Source: Caballeronia sp. GAFFF1 (GTDB lineage Bacteria > Pseudomonadota > Gammaproteobacteria > Burkholderiales > Burkholderiaceae). Taken from it: a stretch of DNA of 64,000 nucleotides. The notes beneath the pieces were generated by a model, which had not been told where the DNA came from, did no database searches, and saw only the letters and a list, made by a program, of their open reading frames with translations. Both the position numbers and the translations under genes were made by a program. Every line of letters starts with the position of its first letter. Position 1 is the stretch's first letter. This document shows, piece after piece, positions 10,092-18,451 of the stretch. The stretch is taken from assembly GCF_023630705.1 (NCBI RefSeq), contig NZ_JALQEM010000005.1, forward strand, positions 62,001-126,000, given 5' to 3'.

Positions 10092-10940
10092 ATGCTCGAA
10101 CTCGTCGAGGAACACCGTTGTTTCGATGGCGTGCAGCGCATCTATCGGCATGAGTCGCGGTCGATCGGCCTGCCGATGCGCTTTTCGGTGTTCTTGCCCG
10201 CCGCTGCGTCGGCGTCGAAAGTGCCGGCGCTCTTCTATCTCGCCGGTCTCACGTGCACCGAAGAGACGTTTCCGATCAAGGCCGGCGCGCAGCGGTACGC
10301 GGCCGAGCATGGCATCGCGCTGATCGCGCCGGATACGTCGCCGCGCGGCGCGGACATTCCCGGCGAGAAGGACGCGTGGGATTTCGGCGTCGGCGCGGGC
10401 TTCTATGTCGATGCGACGCGCGAGCCGTGGCGCGAGCGGTATCGCATGTATTCGTACGTGACGCAGGATTTGCGCGAAGCGGTGCTCGCCGGATTGCCAG
10501 TGCGCGAGGACCGGCTCGGCATCTTCGGGCATTCCATGGGCGGGCACGGCGCGCTCGTGCTCGCGCTGCGCAATCCGGATGTGTACCGCAGCGTGTCGGC
10601 ATTCGCGCCGATCGCCGCGCCTTCGCAATGTCCGTGGGGCGTGAAGGCGTTCACCGGCTATCTCGGCGACGACCGCGACGCGTGGAAGCAGTACGACGCG
10701 AGCGAACTCGTGAAGGGCGATGCAGCGTCACGCTTCGAAGGCGGCATTCTCATCGATCAGGGACTGGCCGATCAGTTTCTCGCCGAGCAGTTGCATCCCG
10801 ATGTCTTCGAGCGCAACGCGCGCGAGGCGGGGCATAGCGTCACGGTGCGTCGTCACGAAGGGTATGACCACGGGTACTTCTTCATTTCGACGTTCATCGG
10901 CGAGCACATCGCGCATCATGCGCGGGTGCTCTGCCGTTGA
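10092..10940 (+). CDS. fghA: S-formylglutathione hydrolase
   Basis: Hydrolyses S-formylglutathione to formate and glutathione, completing formaldehyde detoxification begun by the adjacent frmA. The protein has 282 residues with an alpha/beta-hydrolase (esterase D) fold. The nucleophile elbow is GHSMGGHGA. The probable acid and base are the Asp in DQGLADQF and the His in GYDHGYFFI. The segment YLAGLTCTEETF is typical of the family. The frame is open further upstream, but only as antisense-like read-through of frmA. The ATG at 10092, preceded by CGGAGGA, gives the normal N-terminus. It ends 27 bp from the convergent znuB gene without an evident terminator. Confidence 0.96.
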   Translation: MLELVEEHRCFDGVQRIYRHESRSIGLPMRFSVFLPAAASASKVPALFYLAGLTCTEETFPIKAGAQRYAAEHGIALIAPDTSPRGADIPGEKDAWDFGVGAGFYVDATREPWRERYRMYSYVTQDLREAVLAGLPVREDRLGIFGHSMGGHGALVLALRNPDVYRSVSAFAPIAAPSQCPWGVKAFTGYLGDDRDAWKQYDASELVKGDAASRFEGGILIDQGLADQFLAEQLHPDVFERNAREAGHSVTVRRHEGYDHGYFFISTFIGEHIAHHARVLCR

Positions 10941-10967
10941 GCGCGGCGCGGTAGCGGCAGCGGTCGG

Positions 10968-11756
10968 TCAGTTTCCGCGCCGCGCCAGCAGGCTCGCCGC
11001 ATAGACCACTGCGGCGAGCATCGTGATCCAGAAGCTCGTCGGCCAGTCGGTGTAATAGGCGAGCGTCAGGCCCGCCCACGCCTGTCCCAATGCAAAGAGC
11101 GCGGCGAGCAGCAGGCCCGTCGACAGGCGCGTGGTCACGTTCTGCGCGGCCGCTGCCGGCCCGACCATCAGCGCGAACACCAGCAGCACGCCGACGATCT
11201 GCGTGCACGCCGCCACCGCGAGCGCGGTGATCGCGAGAAACAGCACGGAGACGAGGCGCAGCGAGACGCCTTTTGCTTCGGCCAGCTCCGGCTGCAACGA
11301 AGCGAAGAGCAGCGGCCGCATGATGACGCCTAGCGCGAAGAGACTCACCGCCGCGAGTCCGGCGAGCACCACGAGCGTTTCGTGACTCACGCCGAGCACG
11401 TTGCCGAACAGCAGCGCGGTGGCCTGCGTCGCGTAGGCGGTGAAGAAGTGCAGGAACAGCAGCCCGAAGCCGAGCGACAGCGAAAGAATCATGCCGATGG
11501 CCACGTCGCGGCCCGACAGCCGCTCGCCGAGCGCGCCCATGCCGACGCCCGCCGCGAGCGTGAAGCCGACCATGCCCCAGATGGGCGACACGCCGAGCAG
11601 CACCGCGCCCGTCGCGCCGGTAAAGCCCACGTGCGACAGCGCGTGGCCCGCGAAGGTCTGCCCGCGCATCACCAGGAAATAGCCGACGATTCCCGCCAGC
11701 ACCGCGACGATGCCCGACGCCGCGAATGCGTTCACCATGAAGTCGTATTCAAACAT
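10968..11756 (-). CDS. znuB: zinc ABC transporter permease ZnuB
   Basis: Inner-membrane subunit of the high-affinity zinc importer, 262 residues, ABC-3 family, with about eight hydrophobic segments. The conserved N-terminal stretch HALSHVGFTGATGAVLLG is present. The ATG at 11756 lies inside the last codons of znuC, giving an 8-nt overlap and probable translational coupling. It is the last gene of the leftward zur-znuA-znuC-znuB operon, which makes zinc the likely substrate rather than manganese. The start at MFEYDFMVN matches the usual short cytoplasmic N-terminus; an upstream in-frame start would intrude further into znuC. Confidence 0.93.
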   Translation of the reverse strand: MFEYDFMVNAFAASGIVAVLAGIVGYFLVMRGQTFAGHALSHVGFTGATGAVLLGVSPIWGMVGFTLAAGVGMGALGERLSGRDVAIGMILSLSLGFGLLFLHFFTAYATQATALLFGNVLGVSHETLVVLAGLAAVSLFALGVIMRPLLFASLQPELAEAKGVSLRLVSVLFLAITALAVAACTQIVGVLLVFALMVGPAAAAQNVTTRLSTGLLLAALFALGQAWAGLTLAYYTDWPTSFWITMLAAVVYAASLLARRGN

Positions 11757-12654
11757 CGTGCGTGTGCGTTCCCTTCTTGCCGTGGCTGTGCGCATGAGCG
11801 TGGCCGTGGTCGTGCTCGTGCTCGTGCTCGTGCTGATGCCCGTTGCCGTTTTCGTGCGCGTGATCGAGCTTGTCGATTTCCACGTCGCCCGACATTACGA
11901 AGATGCGGCCGTTCACGCGCATGACGTCGATCGTCGAGCCGTAGAGACGCGAAAGCACGGGCTTCGTGATGACTTCGTCGACGGTGCCGAGCGCCGCGCG
12001 CCCGTTGCCCAGATACAGCACGCGATCGAGCGAGTTCAAGAGCGGATTCAGTTCGTGCGCGGAGAACAACACCGTGATGTTGAGTTCCCGCTGCACGCGT
12101 CGCACGAGTTCCACGACGCTCGTCTGATGGCGCGGATCGAGGCTGATGAGTGGCTCGTCGAGCAGCAAGAGACGCGGATTGCCGAGCAGACACTGCGCGA
12201 GCAGGAGCCGCTGACGCTCGCCGCCCGATAGCTCCGACAACGGCCGCGCCGCGAGTTGCCGCGCGCCGACGAGATCGAGCACGCGCTCGACGTCGGCTCG
12301 CGTGCGCGCGTCGCGATGCGGCAGGCCCCAGCGATGCCCGTCCGCGGCCATCGCGACGAAATCGCGCCCGAGCACGCGGCGATTGGCGAGCCCCGCGCGA
12401 ATCTGCGGCATGTAGCCGATGGACGGATTGCCGCGCACGACGGCCTCGCCGTTCACGCGGATCGCGCCGGACGCGACGGGCACGAGGCCGAGCAGCGCGC
12501 GCATCAGCGTGGTTTTGCCCGCGCCGTTGGGCCCGAGCACGCCGATGAATTCGCCGGTGTGAACGGCAAAGCTCGCATCGTTCAGAATCGCGCGTCCGCC
12601 GAGTTCGAGCGTCACGCGATCGACTTCGAGCGCGGTCTTCGACTCGTGGATCAT
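11749..12654 (-). CDS. znuC: zinc ABC transporter ATPase ZnuC with His-rich tail
   Basis: Cytoplasmic ATPase of the zinc importer, 301 residues. Walker A is GPNGAGKTT, the signature is LSGGERQR, and Walker B is LLLLDEPLISLD. After the usual ATPase end near residue 260 comes a tail of about 35 residues with roughly 14 histidines, alternating with Glu, Asp, Ala and Gly (for example HQHEHEHEHDHGHAHAHSHG). This probably binds zinc. It overlaps znuA by 4 nt (ATGA) and znuB by 8 nt. The start at 12654 (MIHESK) uses this overlap; MAAMIHES three codons earlier is an alternative. Expected to be repressed by Zur in zinc-replete cells. Confidence 0.93.
   Translation of the reverse strand: MIHESKTALEVDRVTLELGGRAILNDASFAVHTGEFIGVLGPNGAGKTTLMRALLGLVPVASGAIRVNGEAVVRGNPSIGYMPQIRAGLANRRVLGRDFVAMAADGHRWGLPHRDARTRADVERVLDLVGARQLAARPLSELSGGERQRLLLAQCLLGNPRLLLLDEPLISLDPRHQTSVVELVRRVQRELNITVLFSAHELNPLLNSLDRVLYLGNGRAALGTVDEVITKPVLSRLYGSTIDVMRVNGRIFVMSGDVEIDKLDHAHENGNGHQHEHEHEHDHGHAHAHSHGKKGTHTHDV
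11811..11834. repeat. hexamer microsatellite in the znuC His-rich tail
   Basis: Four exact copies of CGTGCT in tandem. On the minus strand they encode alternating His and Glu in the ZnuC tail. Gain or loss of a unit would change the tail by two residues without a frameshift. Confidence 0.8.
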
Positions 12655-13532
12655 TGCTGCCATCCTTGCAGCGCGCCCGCGAGCGCGTCGAGCTGCGTTT
12701 GCATCCATTGCTGATAGGTTTTGCCGGCGGGCAGCGTCTCCGTCACGCTGATGCTCGGCACATGCCCGTCTTTCGCGATGCCGAGCAGACGCCGCGTGAG
12801 CGCGCCGGTCGCCTGGCTGTTGTAGATGAGCACGTGCACGCGCCGTTCGCGCAAGTCTTTCTCGAACGCGGCGATCTCGGCCGGGCTCGGCTCCGTCTCG
12901 TTCATCGCGGCGGTCTGGAACCGCTGGTTGCGCATCTCGAAGCCGATGGCATCGGCGGTATAGCCGAACACCGGCTCCGTCGCGGTCACGGGCACGCCGC
13001 GATAACGCGACTTCAGCTGCGCGATGCGCGCGTCGATGGGCTTGAGCGATGCCAGAAACGCGGCGAGACGCGCGTCGTAATCGCTCTTGTGCGCCGGGTC
13101 CGCGCTCGCCAGATACGCGCTCACCGCTTTCGCGACGGCGGGCATCGTCGGCGGGTCGTACCAGAGATGCGGATTGTCGCCGGACTTCTTGCCCGTCAGC
13201 TGCGCCGCGACGATCACGGTGCGCTTGGCGCTGCTCTTCGACGCCGCGAGCAGCTTGTCCATCCACGGGTCGTAGTCCGCGCCGTTATAGACGACGAGCG
13301 CCGCATGCTGAAGCGCGCGCGCGGTCTTCGGGCTGGCTTCGAAGAGATGCGGATCTTCGTCGGGATTGTTGAGAATGCTCGTGACCTCTACGTAGTCGCC
13401 GCCGAGCTGGCGCACGACGTCGCCATAGAAGTTTTCCGCCGCGACCACCGGCACGCCGGCGGCATGCGCCAACGCGCTCTGGCCGATGCAAAGCGCGGCC
13501 ACCACGCAATTCAGGATGTGCGCGCGTTTCAT
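12651..13532 (-). CDS. znuA: zinc ABC transporter substrate-binding protein ZnuA
   Basis: Periplasmic zinc-binding protein, 293 residues, of the cluster A-I metal-binding family. Residues 1-25 are a signal peptide ending ALAHAAG. Likely metal ligands lie in DEDPHLFEASP, NPHLWYDPP and the C-terminal part. The His/Asp-rich loop of many ZnuA proteins is not seen here; a His-rich segment occurs instead on the ZnuC ATPase. The start at 13532 overlaps the zur stop by 4 nt, and the stop overlaps the znuC start by 4 nt. The order zur-znuA-znuC-znuB in one transcript is strong context for zinc. Confidence 0.93.
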   Translation of the reverse strand: MKRAHILNCVVAALCIGQSALAHAAGVPVVAAENFYGDVVRQLGGDYVEVTSILNNPDEDPHLFEASPKTARALQHAALVVYNGADYDPWMDKLLAASKSSAKRTVIVAAQLTGKKSGDNPHLWYDPPTMPAVAKAVSAYLASADPAHKSDYDARLAAFLASLKPIDARIAQLKSRYRGVPVTATEPVFGYTADAIGFEMRNQRFQTAAMNETEPSPAEIAAFEKDLRERRVHVLIYNSQATGALTRRLLGIAKDGHVPSISVTETLPAGKTYQQWMQTQLDALAGALQGWQQ

Positions 13533-14014
13533 CGGCTTCCTTCGGTGTGAGCGTGCTCGTTCGCGTGATGCTTGCGCTGGCAGTCGCTGCACAGGCCGCT
13601 CAGTTCCACAACCTGATGCCGCAACTGGAAGCCGTGCGCGGGCGGGCTCGCCGACAGCGACGATGCCAGTTCGCGTCCCTGAATTTCGAGCGTCGCGCCG
13701 CATTCATCGCAGATCAGAAACTGGCTCTCGTGCGGGCGGCCGGCGTCGCAGCACGCGACGAACGCGTTCTTCGACTCGATGCGATGCACGAGCCCGTTCT
13801 CGACCAGAAAGTCGAGCGCGCGATAAACGGTGGTCGGCGGCACGCGCGCGCCGCGCTGCGGTTCCAGCGCGTCGATGAGGTCGTACGCGCCGATGGGCTT
13901 GTGCGCCTTCAGCACGAGTTCGTACACGTGGCGGCGCAGCGGCGTGAGCGCGAGGCCGCGCTCGTTGGCTAACGCTTCGGCGCGGGCGAGCATGGTTTCA
14001 ACGGATGCAGTCAT
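13529..14014 (-). CDS. zur: Fur-family regulator, probable Zur
   Basis: Zinc-responsive repressor, 161 residues. The N-terminal winged helix contains TPLRRHVYELVL and PPTTVYRALDFLVENGLVHRI. The C-terminal dimerisation domain has two paired cysteines, CDEC and CSDC, which form the structural zinc site typical of Fur/Zur. The tail is moderately His-rich. It is the first gene of the zinc-uptake operon, so it probably regulates itself together with znuACB. A perfect short inverted repeat lies 42 bp upstream. The ATG at 14014 (MTASVETML) is preferred over the upstream in-frame start at 14032. Confidence 0.92.
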   Translation of the reverse strand: MTASVETMLARAEALANERGLALTPLRRHVYELVLKAHKPIGAYDLIDALEPQRGARVPPTTVYRALDFLVENGLVHRIESKNAFVACCDAGRPHESQFLICDECGATLEIQGRELASSLSASPPAHGFQLRHQVVELSGLCSDCQRKHHANEHAHTEGSR

Positions 14015-14056
14015 GTCATCGTGGCCGCCCAAGGCGGCGCTATGAGCGAGTGGCGA

Positions 14057-14071
14057 TGATATAACGTATCA
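14057..14071. promoter_or_regulatory. candidate Zur operator
   Basis: TGATA-TAACG-TATCA is a perfect 5-bp inverted repeat with a 5-nt AT-rich centre, 42 bp upstream of the zur start. Its position and AT-rich palindromic form fit a Fur/Zur-type box. The match to the Zur consensus was not computed. Confidence 0.5.
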
Positions 14072-14163
14072 CGGCGGTTTGCATCGTTGACGCGCCACCA
14101 ACGCGTTGCGCATTGCAGCATCGAAACCGCGAAACCACGCCTTGACACGCGCCTCCGCAACAC

Positions 14164-14197
14164 CGATCATTCGATCAAACATAGAGCAATTGATCGG
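14164..14197 (+). promoter_or_regulatory. candidate polyol-regulon operator, copy 1
   Basis: This 34-nt element begins CGATCATTCGA and contains GAGCAA. It matches 27 of 34 positions, counted by eye, in an element ahead of dalD (25411-25378, minus strand). It ends 56 nt before the GTG of the SDR gene; the other copy ends 50 nt before its ATG, in the same orientation. The likely ligand is the SorC-family regulator encoded at 21313 (inference). Confidence 0.65.
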
Positions 14198-14253
14198 CCG
14201 TCGAGCGTTCGCTCACTTCCGCGCGCCGGTCGGGCAGAGAATCGGAGACATCG

Positions 14254-15027
14254 GTGAGACTGAAAGACAAGGTCGCGGTCATCACAGGCGCCGCGAGCGG
14301 AATCGGCGAGGCGGTCGCGCGGCGCTATCTCGACGAAGGCGCAAAGCTCGTCGTGGTCGACGTGAAAGACGCGCAAGGCATGGCGCAGCGTTATGAGAAC
14401 GCCGCCGGCCGCGTGCTCGCGCTCGAAGCCGACGTTACGCGCCGCGAAGACATCGAGCGCATCGTGGCGAGCGCCGTGGAGCGCTTCGGCGGCATCGACA
14501 TTCTCTTCAACAACGCGGCGCTCTTCGACATGCGCCCGATCCTCGACGAATCCTGGGACGTCTATGACCGCCTCTTCGCGGTCAACGTCAAGGGCATGTT
14601 CTTCCTGATGCAGGCGGTCGCCCGGCGCATGGTCGAGCAGGGACGCGGCGGCAAGATCATCAACATGTCGTCGCAGGCCGGGCGGCGCGGCGAGGCGCTC
14701 GTCTCGCACTACTGCGCGACCAAGGCGGCCGTCATCAGTTATACGCAATCGGCGGCGCTCGCGCTCGCGAAATCACGCATCAACGTGAACGGCATCGCGC
14801 CGGGCGTCGTCGATACGCCGATGTGGGAACAGGTCGATGCGCTCTTCGCCCGTTACGAAAACCGGCCGCTCGGCGAAAAGAAACGCGTCGTCGGCGAGGA
14901 AGTGCCGCTCGGACGCATGGGCGTGCCGGACGACCTGACCGGCGCGGCGCTTTTTCTCGCATCGGCGGATTCGGATTACATCACCGCGCAGACGATCAAC
15001 GTCGACGGCGGCAACTGGATGAGTTGA
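14254..15027 (+). CDS. smoS: SDR polyol dehydrogenase (sorbitol/galactitol type)
   Basis: Short-chain dehydrogenase of 257 residues that probably oxidises a hexitol or pentitol to the ketose with NAD+. The cofactor motif is TGAASGIG near residue 12, and NNAALFD follows the NNAG position. The catalytic Ser lies in NMSSQAG and the Tyr-Lys pair in YCATK. The C-terminus, NVDGGNWMS, matches the sorbitol/iditol dehydrogenase group. It starts with GTG at 14254, preceded by CGGAGA. It heads the rightward operon that also encodes a polyol-type ABC transporter. The symbol follows the Rhodobacter smo locus; substrate preference is inferred from context. Confidence 0.85.
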   Translation: MRLKDKVAVITGAASGIGEAVARRYLDEGAKLVVVDVKDAQGMAQRYENAAGRVLALEADVTRREDIERIVASAVERFGGIDILFNNAALFDMRPILDESWDVYDRLFAVNVKGMFFLMQAVARRMVEQGRGGKIINMSSQAGRRGEALVSHYCATKAAVISYTQSAALALAKSRINVNGIAPGVVDTPMWEQVDALFARYENRPLGEKKRVVGEEVPLGRMGVPDDLTGAALFLASADSDYITAQTINVDGGNWMS

Positions 15028-15225
15028 CCCGGCGCGTGCGCCTTGCAGCATGAGGCGCACCGTCTATAGTGAAACGGCGTCGCGGTGATGCATACGCGGG
15101 CCAGCCTACGAAAACGAGCAACCACGCGGTTCCCAGCGCAGCAGAATCAGGCAGCGGCACAGACGGCACGTGCGCCATGCATGCACGGTCCGCTGCACCG
15201 TGCAAACGAAAAAGGAGACGAACCA
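15028..15225 (+). promoter_or_regulatory. leader region with stem-loops between SDR gene and binding-protein gene
   Basis: This 198-bp gap has no gene. A perfect 8-bp stem (GTGCGCCT 15036-15043 with AGGCGCAC 15053-15060) lies just after the SDR stop. A 7-bp stem (GCACGGT 15183-15189 with ACCGTGC 15197-15203) lies 22 nt before the next ATG. They may set unequal expression within the operon, as is common for binding proteins. Neither is followed by a T run. Confidence 0.35.
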
Positions 15226-16584
15226 ATGAAACGCACTCAACGCACCGTTCAGCCCAAGCCGCGCACGCGGCGTTCCATCGCGGCGGTTTCGGCCGCGCTT
15301 GCCGCCGCCGCGCTCGCGCCGCTCGCCGCGCATGCCGCGACGACCATCACCATCGCCACGCTCAACAATCCGGACATGATCGAGCTGAAAAAGCTCTCGC
15401 CGGCGTTCGAGAAAGCCAATCCCGACATTCAGCTCAAGTGGGTGATCCTGGAGGAGAACGTGCTGCGCCAGCGCGCGACCACCGACATCACGACGAACAG
15501 CGGCCAGTTCGACGTGCTGACCATCGGCACGTACGAAGCGCCGCAGTGGGGCAAGCGCGGCTGGCTGTCGCCGATGTCGAATCTGCCTTCGAACTACGAT
15601 CTCGACGACGTGGTGAAGACGGCCCGCGACGGTCTCTCGTACAACGGCCAGCTTTACGCGCTGCCGTTCTACGTCGAAAGCTCGATGACGTATTACCGCA
15701 AGGATCTTTTTCAGGCTGCGGGCCTGAAGATGCCCGATCAGCCGACCTACGACCAGATCAAGCAGTTCGCCGACAAGCTCACCGACAAGTCGAAGGGCCA
15801 GTACGGCATCTGTCTGCGCGGCAAGGCGGGCTGGGGCGAAAACATGGCGTTCGTTTCAACGGTCGTGAACACGTTCGGCGGGCGCTGGTTCGACGAGCAG
15901 TGGAAGGCGCAGCTCGACACGCCCGAATGGCACAAGGCCGTGTCCTTCTATGCGGACTTGCTGAAGAGCGACGGCCCGCCGGGAGCGAGCTCGAACGGCT
16001 TCAACGAAAACCTCACGCTGATGTCCTCGGGCAAGTGCGCGATGTGGATCGACGCGACGGTTGCCGCCGGCATGCTCTACAACAAGGCGCAATCGCAAGT
16101 GGCCGACAAGATCGGCTTCGCCGCCGCGCCGACGCAGGTCACGCCGAAGGGCTCGCACTGGCTCTGGTCGTGGTCGCTCGCGATTCCGAAGACGTCGAAG
16201 CAGCAGGACGCCGCGAAGAAGTTCGCCGCGTGGGCGACGTCGAAGGAATACATCGAGATGGTCGGCAAGGACGAAGGCTGGGCCTCGGTGCCGCCGGGCA
16301 CGCGCAAGTCGACTTACGCTCGCCCCGAGTACAAGCAGGCCGCGCCGTTCGGCGACTTCGTGTTGCAGGCGATCGAATCCGCGAATCCGAACGACGCGAC
16401 GCAGAAGAAAGTGCCCTATAGCGGCATTCAGTTCGTCGGCATTCCGGAGTTCCAGTCGTTCGGCACGGTGGTCGGGCAGTCCATCGCGGGTGTCGTCGCC
16501 GGACAGACGAGCGTCGACAACGCGCTGAAGGCGGCCAACGCGACGGCTGACCGCGCGGTGAAACAGGCCGGCTACCAAAAGTAA
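15226..16584 (+). CDS. smoE: polyol ABC transporter substrate-binding protein
   Basis: Periplasmic binding protein of 452 residues from the family-1 extracellular solute-binding group. A signal peptide with a basic start and an Ala-rich core ends at about residue 38 (APLAAHAA). The mature protein begins TTITIATLNNPDMIELKKLS. The segment LYALPFYVESSMTYYRKDLF is typical of sugar/polyol binding proteins. AAAGGAG precedes the ATG at 15226; in-frame sequence further upstream gives no signal peptide and is excluded. It is followed by two permeases and, after a HAD gene, an ATPase. With the SDR, mannitol-type dehydrogenase and xylulokinase of this locus it resembles SmoE/MtlE systems for sorbitol, mannitol and arabitol. 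Confidence 0.9.
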   Translation: MKRTQRTVQPKPRTRRSIAAVSAALAAAALAPLAAHAATTITIATLNNPDMIELKKLSPAFEKANPDIQLKWVILEENVLRQRATTDITTNSGQFDVLTIGTYEAPQWGKRGWLSPMSNLPSNYDLDDVVKTARDGLSYNGQLYALPFYVESSMTYYRKDLFQAAGLKMPDQPTYDQIKQFADKLTDKSKGQYGICLRGKAGWGENMAFVSTVVNTFGGRWFDEQWKAQLDTPEWHKAVSFYADLLKSDGPPGASSNGFNENLTLMSSGKCAMWIDATVAAGMLYNKAQSQVADKIGFAAAPTQVTPKGSHWLWSWSLAIPKTSKQQDAAKKFAAWATSKEYIEMVGKDEGWASVPPGTRKSTYARPEYKQAAPFGDFVLQAIESANPNDATQKKVPYSGIQFVGIPEFQSFGTVVGQSIAGVVAGQTSVDNALKAANATADRAVKQAGYQK

Positions 16585-16657
16585 GCGGCGAATAGGCGGG
16601 CCGCGCCAGGTAACGTCAGCGCGCGGCCCGCCGGCATCATCGAGAGGTGACACGATC

Positions 16658-17593
16658 ATGCGCCAACTGAATCCCCCCATTGCCGATCACTTCGACGTGT
16701 CCGCCGCCGAGCGCGACAAGAAGCGCGCGAAGTCGGTCCGCTGGCTGATCACGCCGTCGTCCGGGTTGCTGTTCCTGTGGATGGCGATTCCGCTTGCGAT
16801 GACCATCTGGTATTCGTTTTCGCGCTACAACCTGCTGAATCCCGATGTCAAAGGCTTCGCGGGGCTCGACAACTTTCAGTTCCTCGTTACCGATCCCGCC
16901 TTCGGGCCGTCCATCGCGCATACGCTGACGCTGATTGCGTCCGTGCTGGCCATCACGGTGATCGGCGGCGTGCTGCTCGCGGTGCTCTTCGACCGCAAGT
17001 TCATCGGACAGGGCATCGCGCGGCTGCTTGTCATCGCGCCGTTCTTCGTGATGCCGACGGTCTCCGCGCTGATCTGGAAGAACATGATCCTGCATCCGGT
17101 GTACGGCCTCGTCGCCTCGCTGATGCGATCTCTGGGCATGCAGCCTATCGACTGGTTCGCCGAGTATCCGCTCTTTGCGGTCATCGTGATCGTCGCGTGG
17201 CAGTGGCTGCCGTTCGCGTTCCTCATTCTTTTCACCGCGATCCAGTCGCTCGATCAGGAGCAGAAGGAAGCCGCGCGCATCGACGGCGCGGGCCCGTTCG
17301 CCATGTTCTTCTTCATCACGCTGCCGCACCTGAAGCGCGCGATTGCGGTCGTCGTGATGATGGAAACCATCTTCCTGCTCTCGATCTTCGCGGAAATCTA
17401 CACGACGACGGGCGGCGGCCCCGGCACGGCGACGACCAACCTGTCGTACCTGATCTATGCGCTCGGCCTGCAACAGTTCGATGTCGGCCTCGCCTCGGCG
17501 GGTGGCATTCTCGCGGTGATTCTCGCCAATATCGTCGCGTTCTTCCTCGTGAGAATGCTCGCGAAGAACCTCAAAGGGGAGTACGAGTCATGA
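16658..17593 (+). CDS. smoF: polyol ABC transporter permease 1
   Basis: Inner-membrane permease of 311 residues with six predicted membrane segments, MalF-like family. The EAA loop that contacts the ATPase reads EAARIDGAGPFAMFFFITLP. The N-terminal cytoplasmic tail (about 35 residues, rich in Lys and Arg) precedes the first helix at ITPSSGLLFLWM. It lies between the binding protein and the second permease and overlaps the latter by 4 nt (ATGA at 17590-17593). A GAGAGGTGA ribosome-binding site precedes the ATG. Confidence 0.92.
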   Translation: MRQLNPPIADHFDVSAAERDKKRAKSVRWLITPSSGLLFLWMAIPLAMTIWYSFSRYNLLNPDVKGFAGLDNFQFLVTDPAFGPSIAHTLTLIASVLAITVIGGVLLAVLFDRKFIGQGIARLLVIAPFFVMPTVSALIWKNMILHPVYGLVASLMRSLGMQPIDWFAEYPLFAVIVIVAWQWLPFAFLILFTAIQSLDQEQKEAARIDGAGPFAMFFFITLPHLKRAIAVVVMMETIFLLSIFAEIYTTTGGGPGTATTNLSYLIYALGLQQFDVGLASAGGILAVILANIVAFFLVRMLAKNLKGEYES

Positions 17594-18441
17594 GCACGCA
17601 TCCCGTTACCTCCACGACTTCGGTGCCCGTGCTGGATCATGTGAAGCGCATCGTGCCCGGCGTCCTCGCGTGGCTCGTCTCCATCCTGCTGTTCTTCCCG
17701 ATCTTCTGGATGACGATCACCGCGTTCAAGACCGAGCAGCAGGCGTATTCGTCGTCGCTCATCTTTTCGCCGACGCTCGACAGCTTTCGCGAAGTCTTCG
17801 CGCGCAGCAACTACTTCGGCTTTGCGTGGAATTCGGTGCTGATCTCGCTCGGCGTGACGGTGGTCTGCCTGTTGCTCGCGGTGCCGTGCGCCTACGCGAT
17901 GGCCTTTTTCCCCACGCGCAAGACGCAGAAGCTGCTCTTGTGGATGCTCTCCACGAAGATGATGCCGTCGGTCGGCGTGCTCGTGCCCATCTACCTCTTG
18001 TGGAAGAACTCGGGGCTGCTGGATACGGTGAGCGGTCTCATCATCGTGTACACGCTCATCAATCTGCCGATTGCCGTGTGGATGGCCTACACGTATTTCA
18101 ACGAAGTGCCGAAGGACATTCTGGAAGCCGGCCGCATCGACGGCGCGACGACCTGGCAGGAGATCGTCTATCTGCTTATGCCGATGGCGCTGCCGGGCCT
18201 CGCATCGACCGCGCTCCTGCTCGTGATCCTCTCGTGGAACGAGGCGTTCTGGAGCATCAACCTGTCGAGCTCGAATGCCGCGCCGCTGACCGTGTTCATC
18301 GCGTCGTATTCGAGTCCGGAAGGGCTCTTCTGGGCGAAGCTCTCGGCGGCTTCGCTGCTCGCGGTCGCGCCGATCCTGATCGTCGGCTGGCTGTCGCAGA
18401 AGCAGCTCGTGCGCGGTCTCACCTTCGGCGCGGTCAAGTGA
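17590..18441 (+). CDS. smoG: polyol ABC transporter permease 2
   Basis: Inner-membrane permease of 283 residues with six predicted membrane segments, MalG-like family. The EAA loop is EAGRIDGATTWQEIVYLLMP. The C-terminus (SQKQLVRGLTFGAVK) is typical of MalG-type permeases. The frame extends well upstream but overlaps the first permease there; the ATG at 17590 overlaps its stop by 4 nt and gives the correct N-terminus. It works with SmoF, SmoE and the ATPase at 19214. Confidence 0.92.
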   Translation: MSTHPVTSTTSVPVLDHVKRIVPGVLAWLVSILLFFPIFWMTITAFKTEQQAYSSSLIFSPTLDSFREVFARSNYFGFAWNSVLISLGVTVVCLLLAVPCAYAMAFFPTRKTQKLLLWMLSTKMMPSVGVLVPIYLLWKNSGLLDTVSGLIIVYTLINLPIAVWMAYTYFNEVPKDILEAGRIDGATTWQEIVYLLMPMALPGLASTALLLVILSWNEAFWSINLSSSNAAPLTVFIASYSSPEGLFWAKLSAASLLAVAPILIVGWLSQKQLVRGLTFGAVK

Positions 18442-18451
18442 GGGCGGGCTC

